DNA of 64,000 nucleotides, from assembly GCA_014529385.2 (NCBI GenBank), contig CM043955.1, positions 153,787,640 to 153,851,639 of the forward strand, written 5' to 3'. This DNA is from Adiantum capillus-veneris (Eukaryota; Streptophyta; Polypodiopsida; Polypodiales; Pteridaceae). Each line of letters opens with the position of its first letter. Positions within the stretch are counted from its first letter, which is position 1. Of the stretch, positions 44,181-54,360 are shown in pieces. Position numbers and translations under genes: made by a program. Below the pieces are notes generated by a model. The model worked only from the letters and a program-made list of their open reading frames with translations. It did no database searches and had not been told where the DNA came from.

Positions 44181-44325
44181 TACTCCCCCTGTCCCATGAT
44201 ATCCTGTGAAGAACTGCCACCACGGCTGCCACATACCACATGACTCCTGATCCGCAATGCCTAGACCTCCGCAGGACCACATGTGCGACTAGTGCCGTAA
44301 AAATTGCAAAGACTATAATTACGTA
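44181..44325 (-). other. H-type 3' internal end: polypurine tract and hydrophobic-tail reading frame
   Basis: The minus strand reads GGGACAGGGGGAGTA before the LTR start TGTGCACC, as expected just upstream of a 3' LTR. The frame upstream codes for a hydrophobic segment (VIIVFAIFTALVAHVVL) followed by RRSRH, like a membrane anchor with a basic tail, and ends inside the LTR at about 44155. This places a 3' internal end on the 5' side of H, so the insertion is rearranged. The boundary with E1 (ESATDRDFK side) is approximate. Confidence 0.55.
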
Positions 44326-45707
44326 CTTAAAGTCTCGGTCAGTAGCAGACTCATCTATCATAAAAGATAGATCATTGTGAGTTGCCATAGACACCATATT
44401 TACCCTTGGTCATTGTGAAAGTGCATCGACCACTTGATTGTGCTTGCCAACAATGTGAGCAATATGAAATTTAAATTACAAAAGAAATTTTGCCTACCTC
44501 ATTTTTTTGTTGTAGAGCTTGGTTTGCGTAATGAAGTTCTTGAGGCTTTGTGATCCATTCGTAGGATGAATGGAGTCCCCAAGAGATAGTGTTTCCATGT
44601 GTTTAGGTCATATAGAATAGCTAGTAGCTTTTTTTGTATTTTCCCAATACTCACTTATTGAAGTTGAGTCTTTGACTCTCATATGATATGGCATGCCCTT
44701 CTTGAAGCAAAATAGCTCCAAGGAAATCACCACAAGCATCAGATTGGACCTCAAATGGCTTTGAGAGATCTAGTAGTGTGAACACATGTTGAGAGATAAG
44801 CTTCTTGCACTTTTGCACTCCATGAATACATAACGTTCTTTTTTTGTTAAGTCATGTAATGGGCTTCATGTTAGAGATAATTTTTTCTATGAATCATCTA
44901 TAGTATGCACACATACCTATGAAGCTTCATACCTCCTATAGATTCCTTTGATTAGGCCGTCCTTTTATTATCTCTAATTTTATTGCATCCATATGGGTGC
45001 CATCTTTAGAGATAATGTGACCTAAATATTGAATCTCTTGTAGGAAAAATTCTCTTTTCTTTTTTTAATGAAAAGCTTATTCTCTCTCACAATCTTGAAA
45101 GATTACCTGGAGGTGTCACTTGTACTCTTCAAGAGAATTTGAATGGCCTGAAGATTTTTTTGTCCATCATGAGTTTGAATGCATCTGGAGCATCTGTCAG
45201 ACCAAAACTTGTAAATTATCAAATTTTTCACTAAAAGCAATGGTGAACAGAATGGAGAGGAGCTAGACCTCACCATACCTTTTTTTTCACCACTTCATGC
45301 ACTTGCCTCATGATCTCCTCTTGTTGAGCTTGTGAAACTCGATAAGGAGGCTTGTTAGGCAGTGAGCTTCTTGGTAGGAGCTCGATTGCAAGGTCATCAT
45401 CCCTCATTTTAGAGATAGCTCACTAGGGATGTCATCAATTAAAACATCTTGGAATCCATTTAGGAAATTAGACAACTCTAATTCCTCTTGATTCCCTTTA
45501 TTGTAGGGATATGGTGTTTCCCAACTCATAAACATCTATGTGCATGCTCTTTTCCCTATAGGTGAAGTATATTCTCCTTTCAAGGAGCTTCATGTTGGAA
45601 TCCATGCGGTTAAATCATGGTGCCCCAACAATAACATTCTCATGTTTGAGAGGGGAGATGAAGAAATCCTCTTTGTCCAAATAGCTTTGGACATGAAGCC
45701 TTAATTT
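44326..45707 (-). pseudogene. E1 degenerate RT and RNase H
   Basis: Many stops and frame changes. Recognisable pieces are YRVSQAQQEEIMRQVHEV (RT entry, near 45300), SSSPFCSPLLLV, an RNase H piece SKPFEVQSDACGDFLGAIL (near 44730), and the RNase H end GKHNQVVDALS (44430). The RT catalytic box is not visible, so part of the palm is deleted. Confidence 0.75.
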
Positions 45708-47372
45708 TCACATGAAAGAAGGAACCCAGATGTCTTGTCCCTTGATAGCTCCATTGGCTTTCAATGCATCTCCCATCTTGTGGGCTTGTATGCCTAGCTT
45801 AGTGGTCAACTCCGTGGATATGAAGTTGTGAGTTGAACTAGGGTCAAACAAAATAAAGGCATCATGCTCTTGCATCTTTCCCCAAGCATAGGAAAGAAGA
45901 AATCCTTGGCAATGAGCATCCTCTTTTGGAGCTTCAAACATAGAGACTCTAGGAGTCTCATTACGGGCAATTCTTTTGGGGCAAGGACAATAACCATGGC
46001 CTTGCTCCCCACATTTAAAAAATTTGTGGTCCTTACTAAAAGCTTCTAGCTCTTTAGGAGAGAGTTTATATTTACCTTTGTAAACTCCCTTCTCCTTGGA
46101 CCAATTGTTGTTGTTGTTGGAGTAGTCTTGGTAAGAATTTTGGGCATTGGTTTTCCCCTTGGCATCATTTTTGTCTTTATTTATGATGGGCTTGACATTC
46201 CGTCTAGCCCCTTGTTGGAAATTGATGCGCGAATCAACCATGGTGTGGTGGATTACTTTGGTGATAGAACCAGGCCGTTGAGAGTTGACATACTTGGCCA
46301 TCTCTTTGAGTAATCCCACATAGAAATGTTGCTTTTGGTTGACAAAGTCTATCTTTTGAAAGATAGTAACCTTGAGATATAAATCCCAAAACTTGTTCAT
46401 ATATTTGTGGATAGACTCATGAGAGAGAATCTTTAAACTTCACCATTTGGTAAGCACTTTTTCCTTTGCATCACTTGCAAGGAATTTCTTTATGATGGAA
46501 ACTCGTAGAGTTTTCCATGTCTTTGGGGCTTCGCCGTTGCCACAAAGGCTAGCCCATGATGGAAACTCATAGAGTTTTCCATGTCTTTGGGTCTTTGCCG
46601 TTGCCACAAAGGCTAGCCCACCATTGACGAGCCAATTTTTGGAAGTGCATAGCTACATGGTGTAGCTTGGAGGAGTCCGTGAAGCCCTCGTCTCCAAAGG
46701 CCCATCAAATTGTTGGATGAAGGTCAATACTTTGTCGGTAGCACCAAAGGTGTCATCATAGGTGAGAAAAGAGATACTCTTTCCTCCCTCTTTGAACTTC
46801 TTTAGCTTTTGTGACCTTCGCCATGCAGGGTAAGATTTGCAATGTCCTCCCCTCTTGTATTCTCTAGGAGAAGAGCCATACCTTTCATCCGTAGAGGAGG
46901 AAGGTGAAGAAGAAGGAGAAGAGGGTGACATCTTTCTTGCCCTTTTCTTCCTTTGTTTCCTCTCTTCCCTTTTGGAGTGAAGAGGAGAAGGACTATGGGT
47001 TAACCATTTCCTCTTGGGAGGAGTTGGCGATCGTCTAGACCACCATCTTCATGGAGCCACATCTTTTGAGGAACTTAGGGAGTCATTACTTTCTCGTTCT
47101 TTGGATTCCTCCTCTTGTATGGGCGAGAATCTTCTTTTGGGGGTTCTCACCTAGAGGCCTCCTAAGCTCTCTCTCCTCTTTGAGAGGAAAGGAAATCCCA
47201 TAAGCACGAAGATGTTGAGTAACTTTGTCTTGCAAAGAGGGGTTGCCCATAGCTTGCTGCAACCTAGTAACAAGATAATTAGCAAAACATGGGGGCATCA
47301 TCATTAACACCTTCATGTGCAAAATCAAAGTTATCAATGTTTATTCTACTCTCTTGGTTATTGTCAGCCATG
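45708..47372 (-). pseudogene. E1 gag and protease
   Basis: Gag starts MADNNQESR at 47372 and is interrupted by stops, a second open piece being 46931-46653 (Ser/Pro-rich, then Lys-rich). A 64-bp duplication lies in capsid (46492-46619). The nucleocapsid knuckle has lost its first Cys (FFKCGEQGHGYC). Protease follows with LFDPSSTHNFIS, lacking the usual Gly after Asp-x. The frame ends at 45708. E2 has the matching parts in the same order. Confidence 0.8.
46492..46619 (-). repeat. 64-bp tandem duplication in E1 gag
   Basis: Two nearly identical copies (46492-46555 and 46556-46619), each starting ATGATGGAAACTC. The length is not a multiple of three, so it shifts the frame. Confidence 0.9.
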
Positions 47373-47770
47373 TTAATTAAACTTAGGTGTTTACTTAGTG
47401 TATGCTTTGGCAGTTCAAAACCTTAGTTGCTACTCCTCTTAGCCTTTGAAAATAGGCACTTAAGTATCTACACCCACGGCTCAAATTGGTTAATTATAGA
47501 GAGTAGCGGAGTGAGTCTAACATAGGGAAGTTGCCGAGGGATAGCTCCTTTCGAACTTCTTATGGCTCAATAATGGTAAAGCCATAGGCAAGTCTAAAAA
47601 GACTCCATTATTAAGACCAAAGCTCCTGAGGTGTGCACCATATCCCACATAGTGGGCTCAACAAAACCGATAATAGATCCAGTCCCACTTACCCTAATAT
47701 AATTAACCAAATCAACCATTAAAAGGCTACTTAAGGACCTCTATTCTTAAGCAATACAAGAGAAACCACA

Positions 47771-47784
47771 TGCTCTGATACCAA
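47771..47784 (-). promoter_or_regulatory. E1 primer binding site, initiator tRNA-Met
   Basis: The minus strand reads TTGGTATCAGAGCA directly after the LTR end CATTACA. Confidence 0.92.
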
Positions 47785-47939
47785 TGTAATGAAAATGGCC
47801 TATGAACTTTGAGAGTAGCGGAATTAGGAAATTAGGTGAAGCACTTTTGATACATTACTTTGTGAGCATAACGGGTGAACTTAATTGATGGTAGCAACAT
47901 AAACATGGTACTTAGTTAACTTGGCATGAACAATACTTT

Positions 47940-47990
<51 letters not shown>

Positions 47991-49460
47991 AGAGAACATG
48001 AAAATAGTTGAGGACCAGATTCATATGGAGCCGGTCCCACCCTCCAATAGCCATTTGTATTATAGTTTCTCCGATTAAGAGAGACGTGGTACAATACGAT
48101 ATTTGTGTTCCTTGTAACGTGTGTGATGCAATGAAGATGGAAAGCTTCATGCATCACAAGCATAACATAAACTTGAAGAAAGCATTAAATATCCCAAGCC
48201 TCAGTCCTAAGGCCTCAAACACCTTCGAAGGTGGAGAGAGCTAGCGGGGAATGAGGATAGGGAAGAGGAAGAAGAAACATTCCATAGGAGAAAGAAATAG
48301 TTCCTCACTTATCATTACTCTTCTTGCTAGCATACATAATATGGAGAAGATGGCAAGCTTAAGCATTGAAGCATGACTCATGGTTGGATTTGCATTCCAT
48401 AGCCAACAGTATTGGTGTAGGCTTCCACTCTCACAAGCTTGGAGAAGGAGGTGGTGTTCCTCCACTTTCACCAAGTAAGAATGGCCTTGCAGTTGAGTGT
48501 GTGTGTGGAGTATATCCCCCTAGCCCCCCCCTTCTTGCTTTGGGTGAAATTTCTACATGCTACAAGCTCATTGGACCCTCTCCCCCTAGCCAATCACATG
48601 CAGCCTACAGACAAGCACATGGGTAGTCTTTTGACAAGCTTCCTCCTTACCCATTAGAGAGAGAGAGATCTTGAAAATATCTAGATATTTGTTACATGGA
48701 AGTAGAATCTCATTGGACCCCTCTCTAGCCCAAACCAATAGAATTCAAGCACACCATGTGGTTAAGCTTAGTGAGATTTTGACATGTGTTCCATGTGCTC
48801 TTTTAGAATTCCCCTAGCTTTGAGATTTTTATGCATAGGAAGTTTCTCAAGAAACTTCCTCATTAAGTGTGTAGGTTCTCTTTTTGACTCAAGCATCTTA
48901 CCCCCCATGCATAGGAAGCTTCTCAAGCAACTTCCTAATTAAATGTGACAAGTACCTCAAGTACCTTAGTCATCAAGCATGGCAAGCACCTTAGGTGGAG
49001 TTCCCACCTCAAGCACAGCCCTAGCTTGCTTAAGTTTAGGTCGGATTCCCACCTCAAGCACAACCCTAGCTTGCTTAAGTTTATGTCGGGTTCCCACCTC
49101 AAGAACATCTATAGCTTGTTTAAGGTTCCCACCTCAAGCACATCCCTAGCTTGCTTAAGTTTAGGTCGGGTTCCCACCTCAAGCTCAGCCCTAGCCTGCT
49201 TAAGGTCAAAGGACTTTTAACAATAACCATTGGAGGTCTTTAAAGAAGCTAACCCTAAGGTCTTTTAAACTTCATTAGTTAACCTTGCTCTTTGACAGAA
49301 CACCTTTTTGGGCCCCTTTACCATTGGCCCCGTGCTGAGATAGATCCGTAAGCACATATCTATATCCTAACCCTTGTTTCCATTTATTATCCCATATTAA
49401 ATGATCAATTTAATATGATAAAATCATTTGGGTTGGTTAGATATTAGATATTTAATGACA
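47785..49460 (-). repeat. E1 5' LTR (1,676 bp)
   Basis: Plus strand TGTAATGAAAATGG...TTTAATGACA. It aligns with the E2 LTR (56513-57997), with a longer (GA)n tract (47943-47986) and an expanded 45-bp repeat array (49001-49207). The primer site flanks its left edge and the G gag its right edge. Confidence 0.92.
49001..49207. repeat. 45-bp tandem array inside the E1 LTR
   Basis: Five units start with TTCCCACCTCAAG at 49001, 49046, 49091, 49126 and 49171 (one unit is shortened to 35 bp). The E2 LTR has roughly one related unit near 57710. Confidence 0.9.
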
Positions 49461-49988
49461 TCTATTTGGCTCAATTCTGGTTTTCTTCGCAATTGGTCCT
49501 GTTCCAAGTCCTTCAAACCAGTCTGTTGAAAATAGTGACTCATGTAGCCCTAGACTAGCTTTTGTGTCACTCAGTTTCCTTCGTGATGAGGTAGGTTCGG
49601 GTTTTTTAACATTGCTCCCAAAAGATCTCTCGTGGAGTTCCTCTCTTAAAATAGTTTCTGATCCTTGGCCCAATATCCAATCTCTTATGGAGTATCCTTG
49701 GTATTTGGTTTGTTCTACCTCCTCATGACTCATTATAACAAAGTTATTGTTATAAAAATCCCTAAATAGATAATTTGATAGATCTGTTGAACCCTTGTCT
49801 TTGATTTTGAAGATATAGGTGATCTTCATGGGTTTTACTAATGGCTCAAAAAAAATTAAAAGGTATTCATAATTCAAAGATTCCCTCAACAACAACAAGA
49901 GTGATGCACTAGTCTATAACCCGTAGCCATGGGCAATGACGAAGCACGTAGATCTGCAACAGTGTTAGCTATAAAAGGCAGATGCAAC

Positions 49989-49992
<4 letters not shown>

Positions 49993-50036
<44 letters not shown>
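49993..50036. repeat. (GA)n microsatellite in the G gag insertion
   Basis: A pure GA dinucleotide run in the non-coding block that interrupts G gag. Confidence 0.95.
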
Positions 50037-50039
<3 letters not shown>

Positions 50040-50108
50040 ACTTTGAAGAGAAGAAAACACTAAAGAGAAAAAAAAAAGAGAAACACCTATTTATATGAAC
50101 ACAAAAGG

Positions 50109-50208
50109 TCTTTTGACTTTCTATCTTCATGCATCTTTTGACTTTCCATCTTCATGTGTCTTTTGACTTTCCACCTTCATATTTTTGTTGACTTTCCACT
50201 TTCATCTG
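50109..50208. repeat. Four 25-bp tandem repeats in the G gag insertion
   Basis: The units follow TCTTTTGACTTTCYAYCTTCAT with small changes. They sit in the non-coding block. Confidence 0.88.
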
Positions 50209-51599
50209 TCTTTTCATTTCTTAAACTCACGCCTCACTTATACACTTAATATGTTTTGAGAGAATTTTTATTTTTTGAGATTGGGGAGACCTAATGGGTG
50301 TTAATTGTTTTGATTTGGCATGAGAAGTCCATAAAAGATCCTTGACGTTCTATCCTCCCAACAATAGACTCCGATCCTAGGATTATTCGTGCTAAGCCGT
50401 TTCAAAGGTTTCAAATCAACTTGATCGTATCCCTCAAATTCTAAAGTTGGTGGACCTTCTTTTACTGCCATATCTGGAATTATGGTATCCACTTCTAACC
50501 CCCATTTGTCTATCACATCAGGATTTTCAAGCTTTATATACTGAGTTCTGTTTTTATCCATATACATTTTTCCTTGTTTGTTTGCTCTCATTTCCTCTTC
50601 AAACTCTATGTCATGGTCATCAATGTGAATGGCATACTCTTCCTTAATCCAGGTAAACCTGAGCTCCATGGACATTAGTCTTATAAAAGGTGAGTATGTG
50701 CTTATATCGCAATGTCATTCCAGTTCTTGAATGAGTCGAATAGGAAGACATTTCAGATGTTGAGTCAGAATACGTGTCTGAGACTTCTTCAAAGATAGTG
50801 TCCAAGTGATCACCTTTGATTCACAATCTCTTCGGTGAATATTCTACTAGTGGTCTCTCCAAATATGCCTTGATTTGCTAGTATACGACCAGATCTAAGG
50901 TTCATATAGACTTGTTAAGCCCTAGATAGAGTACTTACCGTCGATTGAATTGGTATCTATTTCTTTCACTTGACTTGAGTGCAACCCCTGTCAAGGTCTC
51001 AATTCCTTGCCTGTAACCTGATTCTTGTATCGGTTTTAACCAAGTTAGCTGTTTTCTCTCAAAGACTGTACAATTTTTGCTAACTATTGTGATTGGTCTA
51101 TGTATATCACTTCAATTTGAGCTAAATGAGTCAGCAATTGAGACTTTCAAATTCTACTCTTGCAAAAAGCCAAAGGACTAATTTGCAACCTAAAAATCGA
51201 CTTAGCAGGTACCAATTTGGACCTGATGGAACCCAAAATTGACCAATGGCCTTGTATTATGTTGTTCTAACATTGTACAAACTCAAAAGTCAAAAATCTT
51301 GTCTCTGGGTCTCAGTAGTATATATCGCGCTTATTTACTTTTGTCATTTTTTTCACCTCTCAGGCTTGTTTTGCCAAGTAATCACCTTGTTGTGGTCTTT
51401 GGACAAGTTTGCTTGAGTTTGAACAAGATTTGCCCAAGTTATCAACTGTTTAGTGTCTATAGACTCAGTTTTCAAGAATCTCGCTTAAGTCTCACTTTTG
51501 TGATCCACATTTCACCAAATTTTATTTGTGGATTCTACCTGATATGCTTGACCTTGTGGTATCCTCAGATGTGCAAAATTGTTCAATTCTATAGCAGAT

Positions 51600-51621
51600 G
51601 TAAATAATCGTTATTATTTAC
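51600..51621. repeat. Leader palindrome G1
   Basis: 22 bp, arms GTAAATAATCG and TTATTATTTAC, with two mismatched pairs. It is followed by AACTGG and a T-rich run, as in B1. Confidence 0.82.
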
Positions 51622-51890
51622 AACTGGAATTTTGTTTTGCAACTTTTTACCAAAATGTTGATACAAACTGGTTAAGCAACTCAACTTAAGCTCCCTAGCC
51701 AAGTTTTACCATGTTTGGATAATTACTGCTCAATTTGTCAATAGTTTTTTGTTCGTAGACTCGCTTTACAAATCTAGCGACAATTTTCACTTTAATGATC
51801 CCAATCTTACCAAATTTGATTTGTGTGCTCAATATAACATGATAAAACTGGTGTTATGCTGGGTTGGTCAAAAAAGTTGAAAAATAGGAC

Positions 51891-51919
51891 AAAAGTAAAT
51901 AATCAAATTATTTACTTTT
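51891..51919. repeat. Leader palindrome G2
   Basis: Perfect 13-bp arms (AAAAGTAAATAAT) around a 3-base centre. Confidence 0.93.
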
Positions 51920-52176
51920 GACAAATATTTTCATCTTTTTGATCATCATAGCATATACACATGTTTATTAACACTTCAATCTAAGCCTCTACGGCAAGTT
52001 TCACTAAGTTTGAGAAAAATTTACCAAGTCACACTCACGTTCTCAAGAATCGGTACTACACATTTCAATTTTTCTCAAGGTTTTGGTCTGTTTTGTGATC
52101 CAAATTCTATGAGCCTTCACAAAAGATGTTTGCAATCATGCATAGAGTCTCTGGTATCAACCTTGGTCAATTTTGA

Positions 52177-52212
52177 GCTGAAAGTAAATAATCATGATTA
52201 TTTACTTTCAGC
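52177..52212. repeat. Leader palindrome G3, perfect 36 bp
   Basis: The arm GCTGAAAGTAAATAATCA is followed by its exact reverse complement with no spacer. This is the longest perfect palindrome I found in the window. Confidence 0.95.
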
Positions 52213-52676
52213 CTAAAATGAACACTTTTTTCAATTTTTTCATTGGATAGTGTTTTTATTACCTGTTTTAAGCGTTTGAGTCAAGTCAAAACTTAATTTG
52301 GCCTAAAATCTCAAGGAAAAGTAAATAATCTGAGTTTTTGCAAACTCTTAAAAATTTACCTCAAATGCATCCTTAAGCTTACCCATTGGTTCATACAACT
52401 TTTAGAGCGTTATCTCCAGCCGGATTCAGTGGTTGATAGTCTTTTGGTGTTGTTTCAAACCGTAGACCTGAATTTTTGCAACTTCAAATAAACAACTTAC
52501 AATTGATTCTTTTGGAGTGAGCAATGTTCTGAGATCCCACATCGGATTCTACTTACCCTACTCCTAGGTTCTACTGCAATGGGGTTGTAGAAAGTGTTCA
52601 CAAACACGTGTTTTCTTGTTTTTTATGGTTTTTTGAGCCTTGATCTTAAGACTTGTCTTGTCCATCAATCATTCTA

Positions 52677-53054
52677 TGCGTAGAGATATTACTTACGGTT
52701 GCAACACAATAGACGACATTGCAATGTGACAACCAGGAAGGGAGTAGGAAGCGCGAGAAGGAGAGAAGTGAGCGTTGTTAGCTCACGCTGTGTTTTTGTT
52801 ATCCAAAACTTGATAAGTAACTTATAAAAATTGTCCTTTATACCTTAGCCAAGGTTTTTGTGGTCAAAAACTAATAATCTAGGAGCTCTAACTAAAGATA
52901 TGTCGATACAATCTGGAAGCTTATAGCCCCGGTTCATCGATTACACTATCCATCTGGAAAATAGGAGTTACAACATTCACGATTTATCAAAAGAATAAGT
53001 GTTTTACAATAAAATCTCTCGAAAAATGTTATTTGAGTTAGCTTGCTGCTAACA
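52677..53054 (-). repeat. G 5' LTR (378 bp)
   Basis: Plus strand TGCGTAGAG...GCTAACA, aligned end to end with the B LTR (13228-13606). The TATA block is at about 52836-52851. Confidence 0.9.
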
Positions 53055-53079
53055 GTAGTCAACCCTACTCAAGCTCCAA

Positions 53080-54360
53080 GTGTTCCAGAAAGTCCCATGA
53101 AGCCCATGATTGTGGTTCAAAGAGTGACAAGTCCATTCTCGATGATATTGTTAAAGGAATGCAAGAGCTAAAGTCAAAGCTTACAAGGCTAGAAGAGAAG
53201 GGACAATCATCAGGTCAATCTACAATGCAACGACCTCAAAGCAAAGAAGTTTTTGTAAATAGATGAATATGGTGCAATAGTATTGACCATGCAAGGAGGG
53301 ATTGTGAAAGTTTCAAAGATGCTTTGACAAAGGATCTTGTTTTCTTTAAAGATGGCAAGATTCACCCAAGTGAAACAGGTAAGCTCTTGGGGACAAACTT
53401 TGGCAAAGGTGGGATAAAGAAGCTAGTTACTAGCCATGCCATCTCAATGGTTGAGGCAGTCATCAATGGGTTGAAGGTGGAGCCTATTAAGACGAAAGGT
53501 GTTAAGGTTGGAGAAGAAGCATCTAATGGGATTGGAGAATTATGGTCATGGGTGATAGAATCTTCTATGAAGGGTAAGATGACTAAAGAGGTTTTACATG
53601 AAGCTGGAGATTGCATTTGACTAGAAACAGGTTGGAATGACCCTATGGACTCTTTGTCAGTGCATGCATACATTGCAAATGTCAAGCCAATGAGGCCATT
53701 GTCAAAGAGAAATGTAGGCATGAGAATGGGTATGAAGGGCCCTCAAAACAGGTGACGAGGAGTGGGGGAAAAAATGACATAGTTCCTCTTAGGTTAGCTT
53801 CCCTACAATAGATGCCCGTCCCTGAAGTGCCTATGCAAGAAGCCTCCAAAGGAAAAAAGAAGGATGTAAAAAAAGCTAAAGCAGAGCATCCGGCCTACAA
53901 ACTCCAATTTGATATAGAGGTAGCAATTATCTCAAAAAGCTTTTGGAAGAGAGGATTTTGAACAGTAAGGTGGAATTTACCTTGGGTGAGGTCCTTGGAA
54001 TAGCAAAGAGGGAGTTCCATGAAGAGATAATTGATATCATCAAGAGGAAGTGGCAGACTCTTATTGAATCTATCCATGTACAGGGTGAAGAAGATACTTT
54101 AAATGCACAGGGAGTACAAGTCTATGGCAAGCAAGGTGATGAAACTATTGCTCGATGCTACAAGTCTAGGGGAGGAGTAAAATATGTTCACTTCTTGGAT
54201 GATGATGATGAAGTTGAGACCACTCAAAAGAGTTATTACTCCAAGACTCATTGGGCAAGAGCGACTATAGTGGCCCTAATCAAAATGGGAGACTTAGAAG
54301 AGCCATACATTACATTGATAGATCATGGGTCAAAGAGTTTACATTAAAAAGGAAAATGGC
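53080..54360 (+). pseudogene. F nucleocapsid and protease N-terminal region
   Basis: A basic linker is followed by a zinc-knuckle relic (IWCNSIDHARRDC, first Cys replaced by a TGA near 53265), then VFFKDGKIHPSETG and an open piece to 53620. After a gap with stops, the piece 53943-54347 has EERILNSKVEFTLGEVLGIAK, ending in a protease-like ITLIDHGSKS, where the usual Asp-Ser-Gly would be Asp-His-Gly. A stop follows at once. Confidence 0.7.

Larger units (their letters stand above)
33892..44325 (-). mobile_element. Element H: Ty3/gypsy element lacking RT, inserted in E1, host of copia I
   Basis: On the minus strand: a 3'-end fragment (about 44325-44195), polypurine tract, LTR (44180-43909), primer site region, gag (43863-42572, then 37352-36878), protease, integrase, an extra ORF, and only about 55-65 bp of the far LTR end (33892-33956). 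RT and RNase H are absent. Similar LTR ends begin TGTAATGGYTATTG at both 33892 and 43909. The 5-bp target duplication could not be resolved. Integrase and gag are not chromoviral. Confidence 0.8.
32234..49460 (-). mobile_element. Element E1: chromovirus (Ty3/gypsy with chromodomain), 3' LTR missing, split by H
   Basis: The minus-strand order is 5' LTR (47785-49460), initiator-Met primer site, gag, protease, degenerate RT/RNase H (to about 44325), then element H, then integrase and chromodomain (33891-32490). The 3' end stops at the D junction without an LTR or polypurine tract. It closely parallels E2. Its 5' LTR lies inside the gag of G, so E1 probably inserted there. Confidence 0.88.
49461..50905 (-). 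pseudogene. G gag, N-terminal part, interrupted
   Basis: The start is MNLRSGR at 50905. The first part ends at 50301 and contains VIDKWGLEVD, equivalent to NIVDKWGL in A gag. The frame resumes at about 49898 with YIFKIKDKGS...EEVEQTKYQGYS, which aligns in pattern with YVFTYIEGSE...KKELEGYTYFG of A. Between them, about 400 bp (49900-50300) do not code and hold a (GA)n tract, a TATA-like CTATAAAAGG and 25-bp repeats, so a small insertion is likely. The E1 LTR cuts the 3' side. Confidence 0.7.
50906..52676 (-). other. G leader with palindromes
   Basis: About 1.8 kb between the 5' LTR and gag, with no credible ORF. It holds three class-2 palindromes and one half-site (52317-52330, AAGTAAATAATC). 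I see no tRNA-Asp or tRNA-Met primer site next to the LTR at 52676, so the primer is unknown or the site is lost. Confidence 0.7.
49461..53054 (-). mobile_element. Element G: gypsy relative of A and B (5' LTR, leader, start of gag)
   Basis: The minus-strand order is 5' LTR (52677-53054), a 1.8-kb leader with palindromes, then gag (50905 to 49461), which is cut by the E1 LTR. The LTR matches B and the gag matches A, linking all three. The remainder of the element is not found in the window. Confidence 0.8.

Noticed and set aside
44326-44400. A host membrane protein gene from the hydrophobic frame near 44155-44397
   Set aside because: Its N-terminal part continues the E1 polyprotein linker and its C-terminal part abuts the H polypurine tract, so it is a junction product.
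48945-49220. A 91-codon plus-strand ORF with repeated Leu/Lys/His units
   Set aside because: It simply translates the 45-bp tandem array in the E1 LTR.
53055-53324. Treating F as the internal region of G with the LTR at 52677
   Set aside because: The LTR orientation, leader palindromes and gag place G on the minus strand to the left; F is plus-strand and begins in mid-gag, so the two are only neighbours.
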